In this document: in pieces, positions 47,101 through 63,813 of the stretch
Numbering within the stretch: the stretch's first letter is position 1
How the letters are laid out: the number at the start of each line of letters is the position of its first letter
Source of the DNA: Scleropages formosus
Lineage: Eukaryota; Chordata; Actinopteri; Osteoglossiformes; Osteoglossidae
Length of the DNA stretch: 64,000 nucleotides
Assembly (NCBI RefSeq): GCF_900964775.1
Contig: NC_041830.1
Location: forward strand, 8,351,501 to 8,415,500
Reading direction: 5' to 3'
Translations under genes and position numbers: made by a program
The notes under the pieces: model-generated
Databases searched by the model: none
What the model was told of the DNA's origin: nothing
Seen by the model: only the letters and a program-made list of their open reading frames with translations

Positions 47101-47880
47101 TGCTTGGTGTTGAATGCTTACATGCTCCTTTGTGATCACAGTGAAATACGAGAGTAAAATGATGGTGTGAAGGAAACCTGAAATTTTGCGGAGAAGAGCA
47201 GTATGATGAGAAGTAAAAGTTTGCCGCCCACCATCAACGGTATGGAATGTATATCAATTTCAAGCTCTTTCCTGACACTCAGCCAGATTCCTGAGTGTCC
47301 CTCCCTCCTTTCAGTTGGGTTGCTGAGTCTAATCGGAAACTCTTGCTGTTTTTTCCTGCACTTCAACGATCTTGGCCTACCAGCGGCATCGGAGCAGAAG
47401 CCGTGCAGCAGACCAGCTCCTGCTTGTAGTCAGCGGCTTCTCGCGAGTTAAATCAGGTCACGTGCATGCTAAACAAAACAGCAGGTTTGCTCTGAAGACC
47501 CTGAGGGCTGCAAGACCTTCATGAAGAACAAATAGAAGGCTGCTCGGAAATAAAACCGTATATTTGTACCCAGCTGGCCTCTGTATATAGCATTAAGTGT
47601 CTTAAAGCTGTTATTGTCTTCCAGTTGGGCTTCTTTCTGTTTGGACTGAGAGTTCAAGGCGCTCTAATGTTTATGGTCTGAGCCGCTTATCCATCTTCCA
47701 GACTCGTCCACCGTCTACTTACTGTCTGAGTGGGGGCTGCTGTTGACAGAATATATCGCTCTTCCTCAATGAAAGGTTGTTCTGCTTTCTGGTGATCTGA
47801 GCTGTTGCTTCTTTTATAGAGAATGAAACAGCTTTTATTATAGTCTGTGCTACCACCTCAGAATTCCATAGTGCAAACTT

Positions 47881-48205
47881 ACATTTATTCATTTAGCAGA
47901 CACTTTTACCCAAAGCAACTTCCAGTGAACTCTATGTAGTGTTACCAGCCCACACACCTCATTCACCGCAGTAACTTACACTGGGTCACTCATCCATGGA
48001 ACACACTCTCTCTGTTACTCACACACTATGGGGGAACCTGAACAGCATGTCTTTGGAGCATGGGAGGAAACCAGAGCACCCAGAGGAAACCTACACAGAC
48101 ACAGGGAAAACATGCAAACTCCACACAGACTGAGCAGGGATCAAACCCACACCAACCAGGCACTGTGAGACAGCAGCGCTACTCGCTGTGCCACCGTGCC
48201 ACCCA
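47881..48205 (-). repeat. SINE-B copy
   Basis: TTCATTTAGCAGACACTTTT (tail), CATGTCTTTGGAGCATGGGA (body), CGCTACTCGCTGTGCCACCG (head). Confidence 0.88.
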
Positions 48206-48771
48206 ACTTGAAAGAAAAAGGTCCAAAACCTTAGTATAGAGCTCAGAATGTTAACGTAATTAAATTATACTGAAGACACTTTGTAGCCGATGCATTTGAG
48301 TTTAAGTGCTGTGCAGCGCCTCTCCTTGAAGCTGTAATATGTGACATCTATTATGTGAGATTCACAAATTCTCAAACAAGCTTCTACTCAGAATTTCATG
48401 CATACTGGAAACTATTTCTATATAGGACATTTCGATGTATTGTATTGTATGAAACCAAGAAATATTTGGTGCGTTTTGTACATTTTTTTGATGTAATTTC
48501 ACTTTTCCTTTTTCATTTCACATTCATCACATTTTTCATTGCATTTTCATTGTCGTTTTCAGCAAGATTGCAAGATTAGTTTATAATTTGTCAATAAAAC
48601 TGTGAAATTACCCATTGTCCATAAAGAGCTAAAATAACTGAAATTAAAAATTTTATACAGCAACAGTAATTCATACCATCATGCCTGTCAGTGCTACATT
48701 TGGCAATCCACGGTTCCTCGCCGAGGCCGGACTCCTCGTATTTAGTTTAGACCTCCTTGCATTTCGCAGTG

Positions 48772-48993
48772 GGGGTGCGGTGGTGCAGTGGGTTGGACCG
48801 GGTCCTGCTCTCTGGTGGGTCTGGGGTTCGAATTCCACTTGGGGTGCCTTGCGATGGACTGGTGTCCTGTCCTGGGTGTGTCCCCTCCCCCTCCAGCCTT
48901 ATGCCCTGAGCTGCTGGGTTAGGCTCCGGTTCCCTGCGACCCTGTATGGGACAAGCGTTTCAGAAGGTGTGTGTGTGTGTGTGTGTGTGTGTT
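48772..48993 (+). repeat. SINE-A copy 7
   Basis: Full body, TG tail. 10-bp direct repeats TTTCGCAGTG at 48762-48771 and 48994-49003. Confidence 0.92.
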
Positions 48994-49339
48994 TTTCGCA
49001 GTGCAAACCACACACACCTCTGTGGTTCATCTTCTCGTGCAGTGTTGACTAACTATAGTGAAAAGCAAAGTCCTGAGATCGTACATTTCATTCATTCTTT
49101 CCTCCCTGTACTTCTGGTCTATGGCAGAAATGAATTTCTCCTATGTCCGGAGTAGGGACCGCCCACTTCATTTACCAGTTTCTGCTCAACCAGTTTATCC
49201 TCCAGAAAAAAAAAAAAAAAAACCTCCCTCCCTGTTTACTCAGTATAAATTGCTGCCTTGGCAGTCTTGCGTCAGTTTCTGCCCAACCTAACCGGCTGCT
49301 GATTCTTGTGTCCTTGGGGACAAGTGCGGGTACGCGGTC

Positions 49340-52300
49340 ATGTCTTCGGATCACAACCTCTGCTACCTGTGCAAGGAGGACCTGAGGGATCCCGTGTCCA
49401 TTCCCTGTGGACATGTCTTCTGCTCCATCTGCCTGAATACCTACTGGGACCATGTAGACCACACGGGGACCTACGTCTGCCCCCAGTGCCGAGTCGCCTA
49501 TAGCAAGAGACCGACGCCGCGTCGGCTCCAGAGCTCCAGATACTCCACAGGGCACCGGACCTCGGAAACCTACCCACCTCCACCTCCGGAGCCTGACTAC
49601 AACTACGCCGGGCCCCAAGACGTAGGTTGTGACATTTGCATAGGCAGGAAGCACAAGGCGGTCAAGTCTTGCCTGATGTGCCTGGCACATTACTGCGAAA
49701 AGCACCTAAAGCCCCACTTTGAGTCCAGCACGTTCAAGCGGCACAAGCTGGTGGACGAGATCGGCCACTTGGACCGCCAAATCTGCCCGCAGCATCAGAA
49801 AGGCTTGGAGCTCTACTGCCGAACGGACCAGATGTGCATCTGTGTCCTGTGTACAGTCAAGGAGCACAAGGGCCACGACATGGTGTCAGCTGAGCAGGAG
49901 AGGCAGGAGAAACAGGTTTGAGCACGTCTCACACACGGAGAACTAACGTAGCAGGCAATGGATGCCTTACAGGTTATCGGAAAGCGAGTGGAAATATGCT
50001 GCACCTGTGGAGAACCTTTATGAGACGCAAATCCAATGATGCTATGTGATGCGGTACATTTTTACAAAGGCGTGAGCACTGTAGGGGGCGCGGGGGCGCG
50101 GCGGGTTTGGCCGGGGTCTGCTTTCTGGTGGATGTGGGGTTCGAGTCCTGCTTGGGGTGCCTTGTGACGGACTGGCGTCCTGCCGTGTGTGTGTAAGCAC
50201 TGTAGAAAGTGACCAGGTGTTGTAAATACTTCAAAAAAGTTTTCACCTGGTGGGGTGAGGAACTAGTGATGGTTTGAGAATTAGGTGTTGTCATGGACTT
50301 TTTCACATTGCCTGTGCTTTCTATGGCTTAACATTTAAAAAGCTGTTGAGCTCTACGTGAGTGTGCGTGCACACGAGTGTGTGTTTGTGTGTGAGACAGA
50401 CACCTCCTATTACACATCTTTTTTGTCGCTTTTCCACCTTCGAAACCATTGCGTTTTGCTGCTGAGGTGTTCGAGATCCTCGGTATAACCGGTCCAATCC
50501 TTTTTCCTGCTCAGAACCTCCTGGGTGCCACACAAGCAGAAGTGCAGCAGAAGATCCACGAGAGAGTGAAGCAGATGGAGGAATTGAAACAGGCCGTGGA
50601 GGCTCTCAAAGTAAGGCATGGTGCTCAAATCACTGTTTTCCGCTTTTTTTCTCATTCTATTTCAATTGCTCCTTTTAGGAATACACTATGTGCTCAATGT
50701 TTATTTAGATCAAATCAGTCAGTTGTAATGAACCATAATTCACTCTTCTTCAGTTTATACATGTGTATAAAAGACAACCATCATATTACCGCCACTTAAT
50801 GTCATACCTGAAATTACTCTCAGTTATAGTATCACATCAATAGCTCTATACAGACTCCCGAACGGGGAACTGTCCGCCCTCCTGCTCACGAGCCCTTGCT
50901 CCCCCACGTAGAGCTCGGCCCAGAGAGCCCTGCAGGAGAGCGAGAAGCTGTTCGGTGACATGCTGCGTTCCATCGAGCGAATGCAAGCTGAGATGACCAA
51001 GCTCATCTCCTCCAATAAGAGGGCGGCCACCAACAGTGCCGAGGGCCACATGGAGCGGCTGAGCCAGGAGATCGCCGACCTGAAGAAGAGGGATGCCGAG
51101 TTAACGCAGCTCTCTCGCACAGAGGACCACATACACTTCATTCAGGTGACCCTGAGACCCGTGACACGGATGGTTGCTGAAGCCGCCTCTGCCATACAGC
51201 ATACAGTGTTGGAACGTGCTCCGGTGTCCACTGACTGAGTAGTCCTACCTTTACGTATTTATAATCCGATTCAAGCACCGGCTACACAAAAAACAATCTG
51301 GGCCCCTGACTGTTTAGCCAGTAAAGGTGTTCAGCCAGATCACTTGCTTCAGCCTGCAGCCGGGAAAGCCGCTGCGGAATGGCGTTGTTTCCGAAACCGG
51401 TGCTTTAAATTTGTCAGGGAATTTATCATTTATTTTTTAATTAACAACAGAGCAGCACACGAGAAATTGCAGACACGCCAGTGTACATAAAACAAGGGGG
51501 GAATTTTATAACATTTTGTGGGTGTGATCATGTGGCTCAAATTCTACCTTTCTAGTAGAAGAAAGAAAAATAATTCCATCATCCATGTGTTTACAGAGGG
51601 AATTTCTGGTGTAAACAGTAGCAATAAAATATATTTCCTTGCTAAATATGGAATAATAACTAGCCTTTTTTCCATACCATCATCAGAAAGGTATTTTTTG
51701 TTGCCTAATAAGTCTGTTCCTGTTACTGTTAACTTGTAATAAAGGGCGGTGCCTGTTCACCATTCAGTCCTCGCACTCCTGCATCCCGAGCTATGAATCA
51801 GTGTTTGTAAAATTGCGGTTTCAGTGGGGAGCATGTAAAATAGTTCGGGGGAGGAGTATGGGAAAAGTACACATCTCTTCTCTTTAGGCCAGGATTAGTG
51901 GGGGCAAGTGGCTGGGAATGTGCTGTACATGAGATAAAGCAGGCTGGCAATGATTTTGCCAAGACTAGGCCACTGAGAAAAAGCACTCGCTAACGGAAGA
52001 CGGCGTGACCTTATCCAGAGCTTTCCGTCAAGTCGAATACATTACACATACCTTACATTTTGGACTTTCGCTCACAAATGCTGGTTCTCTTCTGCAGAAC
52101 TTCCAGATGCTTGTAGCTCAGACCGAAGCCGAGGAGCTGCCCAGCGTCACCGTAAACCCCTACTTCTCTTTCGGGACGGTGACCAAGGCTGTTTCTGAAA
52201 TGAAGGTCCATCTGAATGAGTACACAAATGAGGAGCTGGTCAAAGTGGCCAAAACAGGTGGGAGGAGAATGGAATTCATCTCCGTCCTCTTGGATGTAGC

Positions 52301-55300
52301 TGTGTTTAGTAACCCCGTAGTAATTTCTCACGTTGCATTACTGAATTCATATATGGTGCTCGCCGTCTCAGCCGTGCCGTTAATGCTCGGCGGCGACGGC
52401 ATTCAACGGATTCGTATTCTAATTTCAGTGAATAAGATGCCATTCTGCCAACTGGATGATCGCAAAAGAAGACGGACTACGAAATGTAAGCGAATCGGAA
52501 TCCCGCACCGCATTTTGCTTCACTACCGGCGATGCACGTGGATATTAACGAATACACGCAACGTAGATGCAATCAGCGTATCTTCATCAACGTCGTGTAC
52601 TGGCATTTTGACCCCTCGCTCCTTTGTGTTCGCCACAACTACAGCTGCTACTGTGGCGTTTGGGATAATCGATAAGCGATACCAATACCAATATCATAGC
52701 CAATGCATTTAAGGGCATTTTGTGACATGCCAAGGCTCCATCTTGGCTTTCGCACAGTCTGACTGTAATATTTTAATGTACGTACGGGCTGGGAGTCACC
52801 TAACTGAGATTACGAATGAGTCTGTTCAATGCTATCAGAATTATGCAAACAATTTTATCAGCATGTTGCCCTCCTCTAAGGGCCGTCAGGAGCTCTTTAC
52901 CAGTTAGGGACTGGTGTGCACACAGTTCTTTTCTTCTTTCTTTGCATTCACTGATTAGGGTGAAAAAATTATTAGGGTGGTTCATTTTGTTTGCCTTGTT
53001 CGAGTCCTTCATGAAACACACCCGGTTTGCACTTCATGTGAAATCACTCTGATTTGAGGACACGGATTCTGAGTTTTTTTTTTTTTTTTTTTAACTCCAG
53101 CTAGAAATGAGCGGAACGGTTTAGCATGAAAAACATTTTAAGAATTTCTTCGCCGACCCATGTTCTCATCAGCATCTCCGCTTTGCTTGCGTCCCCAGCA
53201 AACGGAGCCACGCTGTACAGAACTCCAGCTCAGGAGCCGAGACAAAGAGAAGAGTTTTTAAAATGTGAGTTTCGTTCTTCTTTTAAACTGCTCTAATATG
53301 TCAAGCAGCTGACAGGAGGAATCATGAAGTAAGGAATGGTTTAAGGGGTCAAACATGGAAACGCTGAAGTCCTGGTGCCCTTCATTAAGTTTTGCAATGC
53401 TGCATGCTTGACAAACTCCCCCCCCCCCCGACCCCCCATTGTCCTTGCTGCTCAGTCCAAAAGATAAGGGCAAAGAAAAAATTCTTTGAAATTTGATCTG
53501 GCTTTCTGGCCGAAAGAAAACACGGTGCAGACATGGGAGTTACTGTGCTCACCGCATTCCTTATTAAGATTAGCCCATGCAGTGGAACAATACAATTCTT
53601 ATTTAAAAATGATTTAGAATGATAAAAAAAAAAGACCCTATTGTCAAACCACATTTTCTGATTAACCCCCCCTTGGCTTTTTGCTGAACACATTACAAGT
53701 ATTTTGTATTTCAGAAAACTTATTTGCTTTCACCTTTTTTCATTGGGCAGACGCTTTTCTTCAAAGCGATGTACAATGATTATTATGCAGTACTAAGCTG
53801 ACACCTTTGTCCAAGGTAATTTATAGTGTTAGATACAGTGCAGGAAACCCCCTGCAATCACCCCCCTGCTATTGACACACGGACACATTACAGTCAATTT
53901 AGCCGCAAGTGTCCCTGAAACACATGTATTTAGACTATGGGGGGAAACACACACAGACACAGGGAGAACATGCAGAGTGTAGCGGATAGAGCGTTTCTGA
54001 ATGTCACCGGTTCGATTCCCACATGCTACTGCGGTACCCTTGAGCAAGGTACTTATGAAGAATTGCATCACGAAGAATTACCCAGCTCTATAAATGGGTA
54101 AAAAATGGTAGGTAGTATAACATTGTTCCTTACTTTCAAGAAAAGCGTCAGCTAAACGAGTAAATGTAATACTTTCATTTCTATGCACCTTCTGAAAATG
54201 AGATTGCACTTAATTATTAAGCATAAAGAAATGGAAACCTCTTCTAATAACTGTGGGAGAAACGGAGGCACAGCGAGTAGCGTTGCTGTCTCACAGCGCC
54301 TGGGCGGTGTGAGAGGATGTGGGTTTGATCCCCGCTCAGTCTGTTCAGTTTGCATGTTCTCCCCGTGTCTGCGTGGGTTTCCTCCGGGTGCTCTGGTTTC
54401 CTCCCACACTCCAAAGACATGCTGTTCAGGTTCATCCATAGTGTGTGAGTGACAGAGAGAGTGTGTGTGTTCCACTGATGTATGGATGAGTGACCCAGTG
54501 TAAGTAGTGTATCTTGCAGTGTAAGTCACCGTGGTGAATAAGGTGTGTGGGCTCATAACACTACATAGAGTCCATTGGAAGTCGCTTTGGAGAAAACACA
54601 CACACACTTCCAAAAACCACTTGCCCAAGTGGGGTCGCGGGGAGCCGGAGCCCAACCCGCCAGCACAGGGCATAAGGCTGGAGGGGGAGGGGACACACCC
54701 AGAATGGGATGCCAGTCCATCGCAAGGCACCCCAAGCAGGACTCAAACCCCAGACCCACCAGAAAGCAGGACCCGGCCAAATCCGCTGCACCCTCATCCC
54801 CCCGACCTTTGGAGAAAAGTGTGTGCTAAATAAATAAATGTAACATGAAATGTAAAAATGACAACATGATGAAGATCTCTTTGCTAAGAATGGAATGAGA
54901 AAGTTAAATTCTTTCCACATTGCTGGTTCTTAATATCTGCATGTTAGCTTCGACTCATGGGATCTTCACAATGCAGCAATGATCAAATACGGTGCTGGGC
55001 AAGTTTACCCCACCATTTTTTAGTGATTTGCCCATGGCTGCTTTCATAGTCCAGACTGTTCAGGTGACTTGCAAATGAGTGAGTCCACCAACCAGGTGTG
55101 AAGGTAAACAAGTGGCATGCAAAAAATAGACTTTGTCATTCAAAGCCAGTGCACATATGAAGGCAAAGCAAAGTGAGTCCCAGTTAGTTCTGAGTTTTTT
55201 GGCACTTCTGGCATTCCAGATCACCGCTCTCGTCCATACGGCAGTGACTTGCTGCACGTCTCTCATCAGCTTTGACTTGCCGATCCAGGAAAACTGTAGG

Positions 55301-56674
55301 CAAGAGGCAGGTGACGTTTCCAGGTGTCGCAATCGCATGCGTGGGTAGACCTGGTGGAGGGAAGGTGTCATCACGTTTAACACAATAAAACCTTTCTCAC
55401 ACATAATTAGCTTCCCATTTTTAAAAAATTATTTTTGGTTCAATAACTACATGCAACTTTGAGGTGGAAAGAGTGACTTGGGTACTGGTGTTTTCCTTTT
55501 CCGCCTTTATGCTTACACGATTAACACTTCAGGGACTCCTTAAAGTACTTCAAAAATACGCTGGTAATGAGTTTTTCTACCTTAGAAACCAAGTAGACGT
55601 TTTTCCTTCATTGATTGCTTTTATTACTCCACTGCATGAAGTCTCTTCACAATAATACAATTAACAATTCAGAAAGAAAGAGGATAACCCAGAGTTAGAA
55701 TTATGGATCCCACAAATATGGTTCAGCTTCCTTAATTCCCATTTTTTGTGTCAGTCCTGTGGCATTAGAGTCAAGGTATGAAATATAGACATTCATAGTT
55801 AATGAAAACAGATATTTTAGACCTTGAAAAAGTATGTGTACTTTTCTTAGGGACTGAAACCCTTTCAACATCTATACCAAACATAGTAAGTTTGGTGTAT
55901 TAGCTGTCTTTTTGAATTGAGTTTCATGGTTTGGTGATCTCAGACAGATCACTCTCAATTATAAAGACACAAAAAATGTCTGAATTCATATACTATACAG
56001 GGTAGCTAATGAAACTGACCTGCATACAGTAATAAAGTGGAAAACACGGACCCAAACGCATACTCTACATTTGTATGGACTGCCCACATTCTGTCCACAT
56101 CTAATCCAAATGATCACCCTATTCTGTCCACCTCTCCCTCGATGTAGATGCCTGTCAGCTCACACTGGACCCAAGCACAGCCTACAGACAACTGCATCTG
56201 TCCAGGGGGAATAGGAAGGCGACCTTGAAGAAGGAACCCCAGTCATATAGCGAGAGCTCCCACAGGTTCGACTGCCTGCCCCAGGTGCTGTGCAAGGAGC
56301 AACTCTCCGGGGGCTGTTACTACTGGGAGGTGGACTGGAGCGGAGAAGGCGCCTCCATCGGCGTCACCTACAAGAGCATCAAGAGGACGGGCTATGGGGA
56401 TGGATCCCGCATCGGGTACAACCGCAAGTCCTGGAGCCTCTTCTGCTCTGATTCCAGCTACTCCGCTCGCCACAACAAGGATCAAATCGAGATCAACGCC
56501 CCTTACTCCTCCCGCATCGGCGTCTTCCTGGACCCCTCCGGCGGCACCCTGTCCTTCTACAGTGTCTCTGACACCATGTCCCTCATCCACAGGTTCCAGG
56601 CTTCTTTTAGTGAGACCCTGTATGCTGGGTTTTGGGTCTGGTATGAATCTTCAATCACTATATGCCAACTCTGA
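49340..56674 (+). CDS. finTRIM-like E3 ubiquitin ligase B (RING, two B-boxes, coiled coil, PRY-SPRY)
   Basis: Exons: 49340-49915, 50515-50610, 50912-51145, 52098-52257, 52429-52485, 53199-53264, 56148-56674; 571 residues. RING ligands C8, C11, C23, H25, C28, C31, C47 and C50 are all present. B-box 1 starts at C97 ([15 protein letters not shown]) and B-box 2 at C149. The coiled coil is at about 193-355 and PRY-SPRY at about 397-571 ([39 protein letters not shown]). Exons 2 to 5 have exactly the lengths of gene A (96, 234, 160, 57 nt). The fifth is easy to miss because its sequence has diverged, but its phase and length fit. The two genes are evident paralogues in inverted, divergent order. The linker 61-89 is proline-rich in B (PPPPPEP) and unlike A. 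Role as for the family: RING-dependent ubiquitin ligase, substrate unknown. Confidence 0.92.
50085..50195 (+). repeat. SINE-A copy 8, short form
   Basis: The head, B box and GGACTGGCGTCCTG are joined directly to a TG tail, about half the usual length. AGCACTGTAG direct repeats flank it (50075-50084 and 50196-50205). In finTRIM B intron 1. Confidence 0.88.
53745..53975 (-). repeat. Worn SINE-B like copy
   Basis: CAGACGCTTTTCTTCAAAGC (tail) and later GACACAGGGAGAACATGCAG (body) on the minus strand. The head is missing; a SINE-C in the other orientation follows at once. Confidence 0.6.
53976..54170 (+). repeat. SINE-C copy
   Basis: CACCGGTTCGATTCCCACAT (B box), CCCAGCTCTATAAATGGGTA (body), AAGAAAAGCGTCAGCTAAAC (tail). 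In finTRIM B intron 6. Confidence 0.8.
54255..54845 (+). repeat. SINE-B copy split by a nested SINE-A
   Basis: Head GGAGGCACAGCGAGTAGCGT and body run to 54596. After the insertion the tail resumes at 54807 (CTTTGGAGAAAAGTGTGTGC, then AATAAATGTAAC). In finTRIM B intron 6. Confidence 0.92.
54597..54806 (-). repeat. SINE-A copy 9, nested in SINE-B
   Basis: Minus-strand SINE-A body between two copies of CTTTGGAGAAAA (54585-54596 and 54807-54818). The duplicated target is the tail of the host SINE-B, so SINE-A is the younger insertion. Confidence 0.93.
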
Positions 56675-56876
56675 GTACACTGTTAAACTGTTTTCTTTGT
56701 AAAATAACTTTTTGTACCACTGAGGGAAGCACATATGTTACATCATTTGATTCAGAATGAAAATCCCAATTGAATTTTTCCTGAACTCATGGGAAAAATC
56801 TGTACAGCTATTTGTGATTATCTTCATTAATGTGATGGTGACCTATCCTGCCAAATGTAGACATTATGGAAAAAGT

Positions 56877-56882
56877 AATAAA
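56877..56882 (+). terminator. Poly(A) signal of finTRIM gene B
   Basis: AATAAA lies about 200 bp after the stop codon, just before a SINE-A insertion at 56925. Confidence 0.6.
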
Positions 56883-56924
56883 TTTGTTATGGTGATGGGC
56901 ATTTTAATATATTGTTTTTTCCTG

Positions 56925-57139
56925 GAGGGGGTGCGGTGGCGCAGTGGGTTGGACCCCAGTCCTACTCTCCGGTGGGTCTGGGGTTCGAGTCCCGCTTGGG
57001 GTGCCTTGTGGCGGACTGGCGTCCCGTCCTGGGTGCGTCCCCTTCCCCCTCTGGCCTTCCGCCCTGTGTTGCCGGGTAGGCTCCGGTTCCCTGTGACCCC
57101 GTAAGGGACAAGCGGTTCTGAACATGTGTGTGTGTGTGT
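56925..57139 (+). repeat. SINE-A copy 10
   Basis: Full body. 11-bp direct repeats GTTTTTTCCTG at 56914-56924 and 57140-57150. Confidence 0.92.
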
Positions 57140-57889
57140 GTTTTTTCCTGAATCACATTTCCAGCTGACTGCCTCTCGGCAATAACAATCTATAGCATAT
57201 TACACAAAAAATAAATGAATTACTTTGATAATATACTGTGAAACAATCTGAAACAGTAAATGTTCTGTAAATATATGATGATGAGCTTTGTTATACCTCT
57301 GAACTGAATGAAATAACTGAAAATCTGAAAAGCTGTCAATAAATTCACTGCTCAGGATTATGAAACTTGTCTCTGTTGTTCCTTGTTCGCAATTGTATTA
57401 CTGACAATCAAAAGAAAACTAGACACAGACGGATCTGGTTGAAAATCTCCCAAGAAAACAGCAGTGATTTTACAAACTGCTATAAGAGATCTTGTCTTAC
57501 TACTCATCACAGTTAGGGTTACTGCAGCGAAGGTCCTCTTTTAATTCTTTGAGTGCGCTGTTCCCGGTGGAGTTTCTGCCACGTTACGCCGCAGTTATCT
57601 GCTCCTCTGGACGCATTTTCAAAAGCCGTGAAAAAAACATGACTTCGCAACGAGAGTTTCCAGAACATTGAAACAGGGTGTCCATTGACTCCACTTGAAA
57701 AATAACACTTACGAGTAGGAAAGCAAAACAAAACTACCCTTAGGTTGAACCTCTAGGACACACAGAGTAATCAGTAAGTCCTTGCGAGCCCTTGGGGGGG
57801 TCAAACTTCTAAGAGTAAAAAATTCAAAATGAGATGAAAATATGCCACTCATGTGTTGACTCAGAACGGCCTGCGGAGTGCGTAGGTGC

Positions 57890-58030
57890 GAGTGAATGAG
57901 TGTGTGCGATTGCCCTGTAATAGACTGCTATGCTATCCAGGGTGTACCCTGCCTCCTGCTGATACGATTCCAGGATAGGCTCAGGAGAAACACGATCCTG
58001 CGCCGGACAAGGCGTCGATGTATGTTTTAA
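57890..58030 (+). repeat. SINE-D fragment
   Basis: ATCCAGGGTGTACCCTGCCT, then CCAGGATAGGCTCAGGAGAA and CCGGACAAGG; no GGAT tail. Confidence 0.6.
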
Positions 58031-58335
58031 TATGGAAAACTAAGTCTGTATTTTATTTTAAGCGTATGGATTTTCCTTGAAATCTCTTCAAAAATTGTGT
58101 TACGACGGCTCCTAGAAATTAGGTGTTCAAACATATCCGCAGCAACTGTCGTGGAAAACTGATATTTAATAAGTCTGCATAGAGTAAAAGCAGTATTTTT
58201 ATTCATTTATTGAGCACATTCATGGGTGTTGTAAGGTCAGCGTATACGAGACGCGCAAAATCATTACTGAGAACTTTATATAGGACTGCAATGTTTCCCA
58301 AAAAGCCTGAAAAAAATCGTATCTAGTTCTGCCCA

Positions 58336-58549
58336 GGGGATGTGGTGGTGTGGTGGCATAGCGGGTTTGGCCAAGGTCTGCTCTCCAGTGGGTGTGGGGT
58401 TCAAGTCCTACTTGGGGTGCCTTGTGAGGGCCTAGTGTCCTGTCCTGGGTGTGTCCCCTCCCCCTCCAGCCCTGTACCGCCAGGTTGGGCTCTGGTTTGC
58501 TGCAACCCCTGTTTGGGACAAGTGGATTCTGACTGTGTATGTGTGTGTG
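58336..58549 (+). repeat. SINE-A copy 11
   Basis: Full body, more diverged than most. Direct repeats GTTCTGCCCA (58326-58335) and GTTCTGCTCA (58550-58559) differ at one base. Confidence 0.9.
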
Positions 58550-58911
58550 GTTCTGCTCAAGGTTCAAAGGGGACAAAAGACATTTCCTCAAGGCCTTCAC
58601 TCCCGCAGTTGGTTACATCAAAGATTCTCCAATCTTGGTAAAAGACCAGAAAAAATATCTTTTTGTATGAGCTTTGTAAAGCTTTTAAACATCGGTTTCT
58701 ATCTTAAAAATGTACATGTCCTTCGTATACAAGTTATGAATAAGTAATGTACACTAACTGGAAGCTTTCTAATTGAAGCAGGAAGCACCTAAGGGCGTGC
58801 AGGAAGAAAGAATGCCCGGATGTTCAGAGCGACTACGTTTCCGGGTGGTGTTTCCAGTCGGAGGGGTTTGTACAGCGCACACAGGGGAACGGCCGCTTCG
58901 TTTTGAAAAAC

Positions 58912-63752
<4,841 letters not shown>

Positions 63753-63768
63753 TAAATACTGTATATAC

Positions 63769-63770
<2 letters not shown>

Positions 63771-63808
<38 letters not shown>
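63771..63808. repeat. GT microsatellite
   Basis: An uninterrupted GT run in ruvbl2 intron 10. Confidence 0.95.

Positions 63809-63813
<5 letters not shown>

Larger units (their letters stand above)
42070..49339. other. 7.3-kb spacer between the divergent finTRIM genes
   Basis: It holds, in order, the gene A promoter, a SINE-B copy (43157-43523), two SINE-A copies (about 44139-44334 and 44616-44827), a GGGAA microsatellite (45061-45105), a third SINE-A (45428-45643), a CpG-rich block with GATA-type motifs (45.7-47.1 kb), another SINE-B (47881-48205) and a SINE-A (48772-48993). No protein-coding gene could be supported. Confidence 0.6.
56675..58911. other. Spacer between finTRIM gene B and ruvbl2
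   Basis: It holds the gene B 3' end, two SINE-A copies (56925-57139 and 58336-58549), a SINE-D fragment (57890-58030) and the short CpG-rich ruvbl2 promoter from about 58780. Nothing gene-like was seen in 57.15-57.89 kb. Confidence 0.6.

Noticed and set aside
55060-55404. 114-codon minus-strand frame in finTRIM B intron 6
   Set aside because: No motif, no splice context and no similarity to TRIM parts.
13760-58549. tRNA genes suggested by A- and B-box sequences
   Set aside because: Each lies at the head of a SINE followed by a shared non-tRNA body; no cloverleaf with a plausible anticodon stem was found.
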